Below are positions 12,181 through 23,535 of a DNA stretch of 64,000 bases, piece after piece. Origin of the DNA: Hysterangium stoloniferum. Its lineage: Eukaryota; Basidiomycota; Agaricomycetes; Hysterangiales; Hysterangiaceae. A program made the translations under genes and the position numbers. A model generated the notes under the pieces. It saw nothing but the letters and a program-made list of their open reading frames with translations, was not told the DNA's origin and ran no database searches. The stretch is from contig WHVD01000076.1 of assembly GCA_015178975.1 (NCBI GenBank), positions 1 to 64,000 of the forward strand, in the 5' to 3' direction. Within the stretch, counting starts at the first letter, position 1, and every line of letters begins with the position of its first letter.

Positions 12181-13145
12181 GCCATGAGGTTTAAGTGCTC
12201 AAAGCAGTTACTGAGGATTGGTCATTGATTGAGCTGTGCATTCTGTCACAATGTGGAAGAAGATGAGCAAGAATGGGAATAATATCGAGGCTGCACACTA
12301 TGGAATATGTGAATTTAGTGTTGGAAGATGCAGCTATTAGCTTCAGAGTCACAGTGATTATTTTTTCAACAGACTCCAGGAGTGACCAATTTAGACTCTT
12401 GTGCATCAGAATCAGACTAGTACATCTTTACAAGACTGAGGTGAGTTGTTCTTCTTCTGCCGTTACTGGTTAGTTTACTTATGCATGCTATAGGTTGTTT
12501 TAAATATATATATTAATCGGTTGTACATCTTTACAAAACTGAGGTTCTTCTAGTTTTTACTTTGTAACATCTACCCAGCCAAGTCCATCCATTACATCAC
12601 TTTGACAACACCCCAGTCATGGACCAACATTGGATCTGAGTGCACCACAAAGTCACACCCAAAGTTAACCATTTCATTGTCATATAAGAGTGGCTCAGGT
12701 GCTCTGGTGTACTTCTTGTCGACATCTATCTTGGTGATGCTTGGACAGGATTTGCAACATACCTGAGAATGCTGTTACCTTCCGTATATGCACAGATCTA
12801 TTTGGTGACCAGTTCCATCACTGCCACCCTTTCCATATTGCAGATTCATTCCCTAGTGTCCTAACTACCATCTTCCAAGCACAGAGATGCCTCACTATTG
12901 TGCGACTTCAATGTCATTCCCGCCACCTCCACGTCTTTCTCCACCCATCCTCAGTCAGATCGTGACTCCTAGCGACGACGTAAGTGTGTGATGACTTACG
13001 AAATGAAGGAACCAGTTGCTCTGGAGTTGACTGTTCGTTCAGTTTGCATGCTACCCCTTGCGTACCGTCGGACTTGAAAAGCAGCCTTGGTCTCGGGCAA
13101 GTGAGTTAAAAATTGAGCACCCTCATCATATACATAAAAGTACAG
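12181..13145. other. no gene seen
   Basis: Possible LTR sequence at the left. A 25-base phrase (TACATCTTTACAARACTGAGGT) occurs at ~12421 and again at ~12524. No open frame with recognisable content. Confidence 0.4.
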
Positions 13146-13440
13146 TCAAATGCTTTGGTTAAGCTCTGTGGGACAAACAGAGGTTTCATTTCGGGTTTCG
13201 CTGAAACGCGTGAGCGCTAAAGTACTGAAGTCCTCTGAGGGAGTGAGACACCTACAATGCGATCTTGTCATCAATACGCGTGACGCCACGCGTTCCATTC
13301 CATTGTATTGAGCTTTTGATAGGCCACATGTGTCTTTCTCCTTATCTCTATTCTTCTTTTGTTTTATATCATTGTTCAAAGATTATACTGACCCATTGTT
13401 TCTCTTTGTTCCGTGTGTTTTCAACATATTGTTTTGTTCT
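13146..13440 (+). pseudogene. relic 3' end of a tandem copy of the downstream GTPase gene
   Basis: Bases ~13275-13430 align with 14551-14710, the 3' end of the GTPase gene and its trailer (shared words include GCGTGACG, CACG.GTTCCATTC, CTTTTGTT.TATATCAT). The rest of the upstream copy is gone. It forms part of the promoter region of the intact gene. Confidence 0.55.
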
Positions 13441-13470
13441 CTAGATCGTCCCACTCGTAGTTTCTCTGCA

Positions 13471-13476
13471 TATAAA
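13471..13476 (+). promoter_or_regulatory. TATA box of the GTPase gene
   Basis: TATAAA 31 bases upstream of the proposed start codon at 13507. Confidence 0.5.
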
Positions 13477-13506
13477 GTTTCCCGGCCATTCAACATAGAG
13501 CACATC

Positions 13507-14644
13507 ATGTCGCAAGAACAGCTTGAAAATTCCAATAATCTTGTAGGGAGTACTCATAATAATCGCAGATTCCCTTTTTAATCTGCAAATAGCTCATCGA
13601 ACATATTCGAATTTTGGTTATTGGCAACGCCAACGCTGGAAAGACAACCATTCTGGAAAAGGTGTGCCATGCCCGGGGTCACGAACCGGTCTATCTCAAT
13701 GTAAGTGATCTGTGTCATACATAACTGCAATATCCCCAGTGCACTTTACTCTATTCTTTTCTTACTTGCGATTCAAAGCTGGAGCCATCAGCCTCGGTCT
13801 GTGTCGGATCGACTTGGACCTCTAGTGGTGGTGCACTCATGATAAATTTTTAGCGCGGAAACCACGAGATCGAACACCAGTTTCAATATCCAACTGCTCA
13901 CGGCTTCGTATTTCATGACTCCTGCGGGTTCGAAGCGGGTGGTGCTGTCGAGCTGCAAAAGGTAAAGAACTTTATCGAAAAGAAGGCAAAAGCTGTGCAA
14001 TTAAAGGATCGACTGCATGCCATCTGGTGCGCTGAAATTCCGTGTTATTTTTCCAATATCTGACTTTTGCGGTTCAGGTATTGTTTTCCAACGAGTAACG
14101 ATAGAGGGATGGCCAGTGCAGAGATGAGTCTGTTTGAGAGCGGCACGGGAAATGGTCAGCGAGTGTCTGCTTCATCAGTTGAGCCTACTAATTATTCTCA
14201 TCATCATTCAAGTTCCCGTTATCGCCATTTTCACGAAGATGGATGCTCTGGACCAGGTGGCACGCAATCAATTGATGTGGAATAATGATAATCTTTCTCC
14301 TGAAGAAATTGAAAAGCAAGTTCCCGATCTCGCAGAGGAGATATTCCAAAAGAAATATCTCGGACGACTCGACGAAGTAAATCACAAACCTCGTTATGTC
14401 GTACGTCTCCGTGGTACGTTGCTTCTTGTCGATGGCACAGTAACCTGCTAAGCCACACTCTTCAGACATGAACAAAGAGGGTACTAATTGTGATGAGCTG
14501 ATCGCGATAACTTCACAGACCCTTGACCGTGACACGAAAACTGTTCTATCTGCGCGTGACGTCACGGGTTCCATTCTGCGGTTGATAGCTACATGTTTCT
14601 TTCCCCTTGTCTCTATATTTCTTTTGTTCTATATCATAATTTAA
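13507..14644 (+). CDS. small P-loop GTPase (G-domain protein), seven exons
   Basis: A guanine-nucleotide-binding protein of a type common in Agaricomycete genomes. Exons 13507-13542, 13593-13700, 13779-13796, 13854-14026, 14078-14154, 14213-14413, 14466-14644; all introns are GT-AG and 50-78 nt, and phases join to 263 residues. Motifs: Walker A GNANAGKTT (residues 23-31), Walker B/G3 FHDSCGFEAGG (D76xxG79), G4 TKMD (145-148). LHAIWYCFP and FESGTGNVPVIAIF around the splice junctions confirm the joins. The last ~22 residues are strongly hydrophobic (FFPLVSIFLLFYIII), a possible C-terminal membrane anchor; the usual family C-terminus appears replaced here. The role of the family is unknown to me. 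Confidence 0.85.
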
Positions 14645-15063
14645 AGCTTATATTGTATCTTCTGCTAGAATATTCTACCTCCATTTTCCTCTTGTTCCCA
14701 TTGTTTTCGGCGTGGGGGGACAGTCACAATTTATTGAATATACAAAATCTTATGAAAAAATCCTCATATTTTTTAATGAGACAATTTCTTCTAGCTATAA
14801 TCACATGTTTTAGGAGTTTATATTGCATTACCAAAAGCTTTTATTCATAATTTCTCTAGAATATCATCAGATTGGACATCTTTTCACATTTGAGTACTTG
14901 CACTTCTCAGCACTTGTGCTCAACTCCTACTTAACATACCCTTTTCATTTATTCTTACACTGTTTAGATATTTTGTATGCTCACAGCACAACCTATCTTA
15001 CACATTGGAGCCTCACTTTGGTGATCCTCTGTTAGATTGAGTAATGCTAGCAGTGTTTCCCAG
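14645..15063. other. no gene seen
   Basis: AT-rich sequence with short open frames of low-complexity hydrophobic content. Nothing recognised. Confidence 0.4.
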
Positions 15064-15134
15064 GGTCAGGTGGTGTAATGGTAACACCCTTGCTATATAT
15101 GCAGAAGCCCTGGATTCAATCCCCAGTCTGGCCA
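15064..15134 (+). tRNA. tRNA-like sequence, decayed tRNA or SINE head
   Basis: 71 bases fold as a cloverleaf: acceptor GGTCAGG/TCTGGCC, D stem GTGT/ACAC with loop AATGGTA, T loop TTCAATC with stem CTGGA/CCCAG, discriminator A, and T6 at 15139-15144 as a Pol III stop. Defects: C-A mismatch and a wobble in the anticodon stem, A instead of T before the would-be anticodon TAT, and A-C at the base of the T loop. Internal promoter boxes A and B are still recognisable, so it may be transcribed even if not a working tRNA. Confidence 0.45.
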
Positions 15135-15625
15135 TTCATTTTTTACACTTTTAACATCCTCACACCTTAAGATTAAGAGTGTTCTTTTAATTTTCACACA
15201 ATTCTGCCCAAACAGAAGTTGAAACCAGTACAACCTTGCTCCCTGTTAGGGACTGTCTGTACTCAGACTACAGTAGATGCCATGTACCCAAGTCAATTAC
15301 AAAGTTAAGGACCTACTGTCCTTAACTCCCTAGATTATATACATGCTTGTGCATCTAGCTAAGACCTAAATCAGTACTAGGTGTCATGCACAGACCTTCT
15401 CAGATCTCATGCACAGACCTTGTAATCTAATATCTAAACACTACTAAAGATATCCATTGATAGCACTATAACCCTTGGGATGTCAGATAGGATAACAAAT
15501 ATAGATTTATCTTCTAGGTTTGGCATTAAGGCACACCCTGACACTCCCTCTGCCCTCATAACAGTGCCACTGCTTGAATAACCCAAAGCCTCTTGGTTCC
15601 CTTTGCCACTGCTCTACTTGTCCCC

Positions 15626-15715
15626 TGACTGACCAACATTTAAAAGCTTTGAAGATTGCCAAAAGTTCCTTATCATGAATGTCATAATTGAGTTCAGAAA
15701 CTGATATTTGTCTTG
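15626..15715 (-). pseudogene. Ty3/gypsy RNase H fragment
   Basis: Minus-strand translation gives SVSELNYDIHDKELLAIFK, almost identical to the RNase H of the chromovirus at 31305-31390. Only ~80-90 bases are present, stranded among LTR fragments. Confidence 0.75.
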
Positions 15716-15773
15716 ATCTGTTTTGTAACCCAGTTGCCAGCCATTTTATTTTGTCCATGTGTATGTATGTTCC

Positions 15774-16098
15774 TGTTATGACCCAGACTTTTCCTGGACT
15801 ATGGTGACCCCTGCCTGCTTCCTGCCTTCCATTCTGTTTTTCCATTCCATCAGATTGTAGTATCATTTGTCTATATAAACTAGCACAAATTGTATTTACA
15901 ACACAGTCAGAAAATCAACTTAGTTTCCCCCATACTCCAATTATAGTTTGGCTCTTGACCCAGAACTTGTGGGTTTTCTGACCTAGAGTCTTCAGACTTC
16001 CCACCTCACCTCTCCCACATACTTACCATCTTACCATCCTTCCCTCTTCCTGGACCCCCTGGACTTCCCATTCACTCTGTCAGAAATTGGACACAACA
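15774..16098 (+). repeat. LTR (TGTTATGACCC...CACAACA)
   Basis: A 325-bp segment bounded by TG/CA with TATATAAAC at ~15873. It is followed at 16099 by ATCATGTGAGGGTGC, the same leader that follows the LTR at 10285. Parts (AGTCAGAAAATCARCTTA) recur near 16980-17010. Confidence 0.55.
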
Positions 16099-16495
16099 AT
16101 CATGTGAGGGTGCAGCACATTAACTGAAGCCAAGTCCTACCTGCCACCTGGACTTTCCACAGGTTCTCCCCAGGACCCTATCTGTAAGACCCAAGCTTAA
16201 CAGGCACATTCTTTAGATAGTTTATCCATTGTTTGGACTGCACTCCCCTCATTCTACCTTTGTCATGCAGTCTTCCCTTCTTCTTGAGCCCCTATTCTAG
16301 ATCCTGCCCCCCTGCAGTTACTCCCCCCAGTCCTTCCAGCTAGATAGTTTCAATTCCTAGATATATTTGGGCTAATATCTGCACTTGATTCATATAGTAG
16401 TACTAATCATAGCCTGCCAATTGCTATCTAGTGACTCTATCAGTACCCACCTAAACTACTGTGAGGTGAGCCAAAGCTGCGGCTTTCAGGCAAAG
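16099..16495. other. retroelement leader fragment, no gene
   Basis: Begins with the leader shared with 10286; otherwise pyrimidine-rich sequence without a coding frame. Confidence 0.4.
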
Positions 16496-16867
16496 TGTTA
16501 TGACTGGAATTCCTGCCGGACTCTGGGCACTAACTTATATGCACCCATGCCCTATATGCACCAATTATGAGTTTACTGGAATTCCCACTGGACTCTGTAC
16601 ATCAGACTTGTCCACGTTCAACTTCATTATGTCATGTATCAGTCACTGGAATACCTGCTGGACTCCGTCCCTGTCTATGTCTGACCTCGTCCCATGCATC
16701 AGTCACTGGACCCTGCTCGGAAAACCCATCATCCCTCTAACTGAGCCCCATTCCCATTTTAGTCAAATGACCTGTCACGATTCAGACTCCACTCCCACTC
16801 CATTTCTCGTTATGGTTTATGACCTGTCACAATTCAGACTCCACTCCATCCCATTCCATTCCTAACA
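16496..16867 (+). repeat. LTR-like block with internal ~60-bp repeats
   Basis: Bounded by TGTTATGACTGG and CCTAACA. Contains three or four copies of a phrase like CACTGGAATACCTGCTGGACTC (16503, 16574, 16643, 16705) and a doubled GACCTGTCACRATTCAGACT (16769 and 16820). An inverted partial copy lies at 17966-18154. Confidence 0.5.
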
Positions 16868-17170
16868 CCAAATTTGGTGTTTACTTATCTCATTTTATGT
16901 TTTGCTAGTTTCATTTTCATTATTACTGGATTTGGTATGTTATTCATTCCACAGTCTATATAGTCTGGCAGATGTTGTACATACAATCCAGTCAGAAAAT
17001 CAGCTTATATTCTCCCCAGTAATCTAGTACATTTTCCACTCTAAACTCCTCTTTGAATTACACCACTCTCACTAGTCGGAGCCCATGGGCTCCAATGCAT
17101 CTATCACTCAACCTCCAACTTATTTATCTCGACTCCCTGACCTCTCGACCCATGACCTCTGACCTACAAC
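16868..17170 (+). repeat. LTR fragment, no gene
   Basis: Part (16950-17020) matches the LTR at 15774-16098. The rest is a pyrimidine-rich stretch without coding content. Confidence 0.4.
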
Positions 17171-17964
17171 TGTCATATATTTTATCACTTTGTTTCTTTG
17201 TTTAACCTTTAAGGGACATTAGTCAAATAGTAGAGGACTGGATCCTTTAACTTTGGCTCAAGAGTTTAAGATGTCATTGTTCTGATAACATAAGATTTAT
17301 TGCTAGCTCTAAACCCTAGAATTAGCATATCTTAACCCTAAGTAGCTAGGTGGCACTGCCATGGAAACCAGCAGAGTCATGGATTACATACTAATAAGGT
17401 ATCTCTAGCCCTTATAGTATGCAATCTACCACATCTCCTTGACTACATATTGAGGGAGATGACTCATTGGTGAGTCATATCAATATGACTATGCAATGAG
17501 TTATAATCAGAGCTATGACTCAGATACATAGTCATAGCTGGTTGGATGACTCTGAAATACACTTATGAGTCAAGTATGGGAAATACTGACTCATTCTCCT
17601 AGTCACATTACTTAGTAAGCAGGATCCTGGACTAGTATAAATACAGGCTCAAATCATGTATTTAGGATATCATTCAATATCACATCACTTGCTCATTTAG
17701 CTACACTTGCCTACTAGGTCCACACATTGTGCTTAAGTTGAGTACTCTCCTTGCCAATCTGTTGACCATCTTGTTTCCTTGAGCTGAGCTTTCTCCTTGG
17801 AAAAGGGACACGGGCACGTAGTTGAATAAAAGTGGATACTGATTTAATTGATAAAACTCCTACATACAGATTAATTTGAATTTGACTCTCCTTTCTCAAG
17901 CTACACTACTTAACTCAAGTAAAAAGAGTTTACAAGTACACTAAATAGTAATAATACATTACAG
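17171..17964 (+). mobile_element. family N element, partial copy in opposite orientation
   Basis: Matches the reverse complement of about 8995-9785 with few differences, from TGTCATATATTTTATC to the shared TAATACATTACA. The terminal ~280 bases present in the full copy are missing. Confidence 0.75.
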
Positions 17965-18707
17965 TTGGAGATAGACAGGAGCAGAGTCCAGTGGGTATTC
18001 CAGTGACTGATACATGAAGTAACGAAGGTCCAGTGTGGACAAGTCTGATGTATGGAGTCTGGCAGGTTTTCTGGTAAACTGATAATTGGTGCATGTAGGG
18101 TGTGGGTGCATATAAGTTAGTGCCCAGAGTCTGGCGGGTTTTTTGGTCATAACAAAGAGTGGTAGAGTAAAGACTATTAAGAGAAATGTAAAGAGAACTT
18201 AAACAAGAGGAGGGTAATGTAGGTCAAGTTTCAAACTAAAGAACTGTAGCATACATGAGAAAGACTTTATACTAAGTGTAACAGATGGCTGGAAGGCCAA
18301 TTAGAGAAGTAAGAGGTCATGATGGGTCAAAAGAAGTATGGAAAGGAACAAGGAACAAACTAGAACTAAATGCAATGTAACAAAGTATTCTAAAAGGTAT
18401 GAGGTAGCAAATAATGTTTACATGTAGAACAGAGCATTGGAACAGAACACCAAAAGGGGCAAACTACAACACAACAGGTTTCAGGGTGCCAAGGAGGTGC
18501 TATGTCCCAGGGCTCTAATGTTGGGGTGCTGGAGGGTTACAAGGGTAAGAACAAGTTGCAGGGGCTGAAAGACAGGGATAACAATATAAACCAAAGTGTC
18601 AGGGTCCCAAGGTGGCTCCATAGCCCAAGGCACTGATATCAGGGTCCTGGAAGGGTTATCAAGGTAAGACCAAGTTGTGGGGGCCCAAAAGGGTGAGGAT
18701 TCTAACA
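17965..18707 (-). repeat. composite of two inverted LTR fragments
   Basis: 17966-18154 is the reverse complement of the block at ~16496-16690, starting TGTTATGACC at 18154. 18155-18707 is the reverse complement of the LTR at 8552 (starting TGTTAGAATCC at 18707). Together with 17171-17964 this forms nested insertions. Confidence 0.65.
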
Positions 18708-19198
18708 CCTTCAACCAGATCTGAGTTTCTTATTGTGAGTCACAGCACACTTGGTGTATCAGGAAAGTGGGAAGATCAGTATGTCTCCCATCTATATTGT
18801 CTGGAGCCATCTAGCTAGCTCTGCTAGACTAGGCTAGACACACTACCTTCACAAGATCCCTATTTACTAGTCAGTATAAAAGCTTACTATAGATCTAGGG
18901 AGTCTAGGTAGGCTAGGGAGTCTACATAATAGGTGTAGACATTCCCAAATCACTGATATGTGCGGAGAAATATCCCCCTCCTTCCGGGGCGGCATAGCAG
19001 TACAGCTTAGTGTTATCTAGTCCAGATGATTTCTCCATTCGCGAAGAAGGCTCTGATGACAGTGATGAACGCGACCACCCCTTCGACTTCTTCCCCCTGC
19101 AGTTCATTTATGTAATATCAATCAGAGATCATCATTGCTTCACCCCGTTAGGAAACCACCCACCCTCTGTGGTCACCAAATTGCAATCCACTGTAGCC
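18708..19198. other. no gene seen
   Basis: Contains a short CTAGGTAGGCTAGGG-type repeat near 18890-18925. A plus frame over 19010-19453 shows no recognisable content and overlaps the duplicated protease trailer. Confidence 0.4.
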
Positions 19199-19776
19199 AA
19201 ATGCGACTCTTTCCACGTGGTACCTATGTTTGGATGGCAACAATACGCAAGCATCCCGAGACATTCCGAGGTTCCATACCCGATGGATCGAATGACATAC
19301 GTCCAAGTCAAGTTGGCTCTATCTCAACATCAGTTTATCATTATACATATGGCAAAGCTCCAAGATACGCGAAAGTCCGTTAGCGTGTACGTGTACGAAA
19401 TTCAAGTGCCAAGACCTAAGACCCAAGATGTAGGTGTAGCAGGATTTATTTAATATTTAATTAGTTGTGGAGTGCGTATAGTGGGCGTTCGCCTCCAAAT
19501 GCGACTCTTTCCACGTGGTACCTAATACGCAAGCATCCCGAGACATTCCGAGTTTCCATGCCCGATGGATCGAACGACATACGTCCAAGGTGGCTCTATC
19601 GCAACATCAGTTTATCATTATACATATGGCAAAGGCCCAAGATACACGACGAAAGTCCGTTGGCGTGTGTACAAGTACGAAATACAAGTCCCAAGACCTA
19701 AGACCCAAGATGTAGGTGTAGCCGGATTTATTTAATATTTAATTGGTTGTGGAGTGCGTATAGGGGGTGTTCGCCA
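19199..19776. repeat. tandem duplication of the 3' end of the aspartic protease gene
   Basis: Two ~280-298 bp units, 19199-19496 and 19497-19776, sharing AAATGCGACTCTTTCCACGT at their starts and GTTGTGGAGTGCGTATAG near their ends. The right unit contains the last ~37 coding bases and stop of the protease (minus strand); the left unit carries a decayed copy of those bases plus the trailer. Confidence 0.85.
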
Positions 19777-21834
19777 CCCCTACCCGATTCTTATCCTTGT
19801 CATATGCGACATAGAATCTTTCGCTGCGAACGAGGGGAAAGATGTAAGAAGAGGGGACGGAAGAAAGAAAACGGGAAAATTAACTCACTGGAAAACATAC
19901 CCATTCACAAAATCAATCGGCGGCGCACCATTCTCAGCCGCAGTGGAGAGATTGGCGATAATAATATATATTTTATCTGGGTCGCCGCCAACTGCTGTGT
20001 TGAGTGAGCGTGGCCATATTTGAGCATTTGGTGTGAATTCGAAGTCAGTCTGTATAGCAGTTTGAAGACAATAAATAGCGTTAGTAGAACAAAGTCTTTT
20101 TGTCCTGGAATTTTAAAACAAAAAAAGTGATGCGTACGCCGCCAATGTGAAAATATAAACTTTTCATATTTTGGAATTGTTCGTTGGTTACAGTGAGCAG
20201 GCCAACTTTACTGTCTATGACGGCGCCGGTTGCATTGGCGTATGCGGCAAATGCATTGGGGCTGACAAGAATAAGTGTCGTCCCAGTGTCTGCGTGTTAT
20301 CGCCTAGTCACCAGGAATGTCAATGAGATTTGATGTTTCAAACATACCGAAAAATCCGCTACCACCCTTGATGAGATCATTAGAGTAGTCATATCTAAGT
20401 GAATATTATACGTGTTCCAAAGATCAAAGGACAGAAAACATACCTAACCGACTGGTCAATCCCCCAGTACCTCGACGCCGGCTCTTTAACGGTCAGAGTC
20501 TGGTACGCAATGTTACCAGTGAGCTTGGACTTGTCGACTCCACCAAAAGTTAGTTCGCCGTTTTTAGTGGAAATATTTGTCGTGGGTTGAAATGAAACGC
20601 CAACAACATTGGAGCCAATGACACCTACAAATATTGGATTTGGGGCACACCTTGCGACCTGCTGGGAACATACCTTGTTTGGCGAGCGTCTGGAGCGGAA
20701 GCAGTTAGCACGGGTTGTTACGCAGTGTATTAGTTGGAGCGTACATCTGTAATAGTCGGGATCTCTTTGGCAGGGTTGTGAGTGAAGGTATTCGTTGATA
20801 ACACGGTAGGTCCTAACAGCAATAAAGTTGTTCAACCGTACAGGATATGATGTCACGGTTCAAACACCTCATACCTATGCCGAAAATGCCATCGAATGAC
20901 CCTGAACAAAGTCAACTAAGCTGGAATAGATATTCAGAAAACATCTTGTGTGTACCGTCAAACCCTTCGGTTTCTTGCGCAACCGCTATACTTTGATTAT
21001 GGGCAACGAGCTGGGGGCTCAGAGTAACTGTGTCCTTGACTAGATGTAGTGAAATTAGCGAAGAAATCGAATTAGCTTGACAAATACTCACATTCCTGTC
21101 CCGTCTAATATTGAAAGGAGCAATATTTCAGTTAGTGGGGCGTGTCTCAAAAGTCGGAAGGACCCACAAAAGACCCAGATCCGTATGTTACGGACTGACA
21201 GAATATGCTTTAACATGCACGAATCAGTGACAATAAGGTACGACTCACAATATTCTGCTTGGTGTCAACCGACGTCCTTGTGACCGTGTAAGACTTGGCT
21301 GCGCCAATCCAAGTGTTTGCCGAGCCGCTGCAATACAGGGTGATGAAAGACGTGCAAGTGAAGCAAAACATACTTACGTGTCAATAAGCAGTTGATACTT
21401 CGTAGGAGGAGTACCAATGTCAACCGGAATAAAATACTCAATCTGTTGGGATTGTTAGTTGCCATAGCTAATATTGTAGTATAGTGGAATGTAAGTAAAT
21501 TAGTAATAGCAAAAATGAAACGTACGGCGCCATTTGTGATAGGGACGCTATGAGCCTCCCTTTTACTTGCTCCACCCCCAATGGGACGCCCTGCGTCCTT
21601 GAAGGCCGCCTGAATAAGTTGATGGGCCCTCGTTCGGTCCCTCTACATGAAAAAAATGGTCGAGTTATGGACAAACCCTCAAAAGGGTTCAGATACTTCG
21701 ACAAGATTCTTAAATCCCCTAATCCCCACACGTGCAACGATATCGACAGTGATAGGTGATTCCCTCACTTGGACTAGGGGTGGTCGAATGGCGAAAACAT
21801 AAGTTACAAGCAGCAGAAAGATGGCAGGGAGCAT
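19739..21834 (-). CDS. secreted aspartic protease, pepsin family A1 (polyporopepsin-like), 15 exons
   Basis: An extracellular acid endopeptidase. Exons (from 5'): 21834-21697, 21642-21526, 21442-21378, 21327-21249, 21194-21168, 21104-21092, 21039-20956, 20901-20875, 20812-20745, 20689-20674, 20624-20444, 20394-20348, 20289-20138, 20049-19901, 19823-19739; all GT-AG with matching phases, giving 415 residues with no internal stop. Signal peptide MLPAIFLLLVTYVFA, basic propeptide to about residue 85, then the bilobal enzyme: first catalytic motif LLIDTGSANTWIG (D106), flap VTYGSGSF, second motif DTGTTLILVS (D288), C-terminal DFVNGERFYVAYD. Exons of 13 and 16 nt explain why simple frames miss it. 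It is transcribed away from the gene at 22887. Complete and apparently functional. Confidence 0.93.
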
Positions 21835-22886
21835 GACGGAGGTAAGGACAGAGGTGAGAGGGAGGCTCTCAACAGGGGAGAGAAGACCATAGCCTTAGCC
21901 TTTAAGGCTGTATGGGTTTGAAGTGTATAGGAGTGGTTCTTAATTCATCCGTAATTCATCCGAATATGGTCGTAGCTTTTCGATCACCGGCCAATTGTTC
22001 GAGAGTTTATGTAAGGCGTTATGTCACTCAACGTAGCCATAGCCATTCAATTTCCTGAGACGCATATCACGGCCATTCAATTTCCTAAGACGCAGATCAC
22101 GGCCATTCAATCTAAAACGGATATCACGGGATCAACAAAAAGGAATTCATTGACACCATTATGTAAGCAGCTGACTGGTTATTTTCAGAATAATGCAGCG
22201 AGACGTTGATACTGCTGGGGCAAACCACTTTTGGGGCACCGGAAAATACTTCTTAAGGAGATGAACTGCAAGAAATCAATTCTATTTTGTACTAAATCGT
22301 GGCATTCCAGGTCACGTAAAAGTGGTAACCTTTGGATGTCGGGGATGAAACTGGATAAACAAACCGAGGCGCCGAACATCGTAAGCAGCTCGTAGATTTA
22401 ATATTTTGTGACCTTTTCTAAAGGTATTATAGTATCCTCGCTTACCAACAACCTATACCGCTCACAATTTGCGCAATAATATCTAAATGAACGCAGTGGA
22501 TCTCATATTCAAGTTTCTCATGTAATACCAATATTAGTAGGCACCATTGCTAGTATACAATATCCGGCAAGATATCAGATCGGTTTGGTCCCCTTGCGAT
22601 TCCACGCTCTTTTGAGCCAATTCGTCTCAATTGTATAACAACAAACCCTAATGAATAAAAGGATCGAAATTGAAATATGTTCAGCTGTTCAGCTGCAAAG
22701 CCGTCAATCCATGCGTTGTGCAGGCGTAAAACTAACCTTTGATGTAGGAAACAGCTGAGTAGATGACGTCATTCATTCATACAGGCGCACCCCTTACATC
22801 AGCGGCCACATCGGGGACTATCTTTATGTAATTGTTGACCAAGACGAAGCCCTAACAGACTATAAAACTAATTTCTTTTATAAAAC
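21835..22886. other. divergent intergenic region
   Basis: Separates the protease (minus) from the hypothetical gene at 22887 (plus), so it must hold both promoters. A TATAAAA-like pair lies at 22860-22885, directly before the ATG on the plus side. It contains the 30-bp tandem repeat listed separately. Confidence 0.5.
22042..22130 (+). repeat. three 30-bp tandem repeats upstream of the protease gene
   Basis: Units start at 22042, 22072 and 22102, consensus GCCATTCAATTTCCTRAGAC followed by GCAKATCACG; the third is shortened and diverged. They sit ~210-300 bases upstream of the protease start codon and could bind a regulator. Confidence 0.75.
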
Positions 22887-23535
22887 ATGTCGCAATCACC
22901 AGCGGCGCGTTTGCACACGGAGCTCCGAGTCATCATATACTACGCATATGGTGACATGGTGATGGTTAAAACTAACGAAACGTGTACTTATCACGCCATA
23001 TATTGTTGGAAATCAATGTAGGTCATTGCAGGCTGTTAGTATTATTATTGATAATTCGTGTATTACACATGGTGCAGGAGAATGACTGCTGGAGTCGGCT
23101 GGGGATCATTGACTATTATTACTCAGCCCTGTATCCCAATGGTGGAAACCACTGGTCAACGATGGGTAGCGTTGGGGGGACTGTTGTCCGGATAACTCCC
23201 TTTACGCTTTCCCGCGGTAAATCGGATAGTGTGAATGTGTCCAAGTATCGCTAGCACCTAAAGTAGACTGCCAATTTGACTTTAACAGATGCTACTTGAC
23301 AGTTAGAAATTCACGCGCGGCTGCCAATGCTGTGCCGCCGCAGTGGAAAGCTTATGGAATTATGACCTCCATTCCGAAATTTCCTAACGGATCCAAGGTC
23401 TTGCTGCTAGGACTTGGCCCGTCGGAGTCGTGTCAAATAGCGTTTGGAAATTTAGGGTTTGAGATGGACATCCGTTCATCACTTTTCCGCTCATGTGTGA
23501 GAACTTTTTGTTCGAGAACCCTTGGGCTAGGTTAA
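22887..23535 (+). CDS. hypothetical protein, three exons
   Basis: Not recognised. Model: exons 22887-22981, 23032-23244, 23289-23535, introns of 50 and 44 nt with GT-AG ends and matching phases, giving 184 residues. ATG 22887 follows two TATAAAA-like motifs (22861 and 22879). The product has a hydrophobic stretch after residue ~32 (LLVLLLIIRVLHMV), then a tract with ENDCWSRLG, NHWSTMGSVGGTVVRI and CYLTVRN that looks like a beta-rich domain. Two other acceptors are possible for intron 1. The gene may be a real lineage-specific gene or a decayed one; no function is proposed. Confidence 0.45.

Noticed and set aside
19010..19453. 147-codon plus-strand frame
   Set aside because: Overlaps the duplicated protease trailer, not conserved in the second unit, no recognisable content.
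22021..22209. Tandem repeats as a CRISPR array
   Set aside because: Direct head-to-tail 30-bp units without spacers, in a eukaryotic promoter region.
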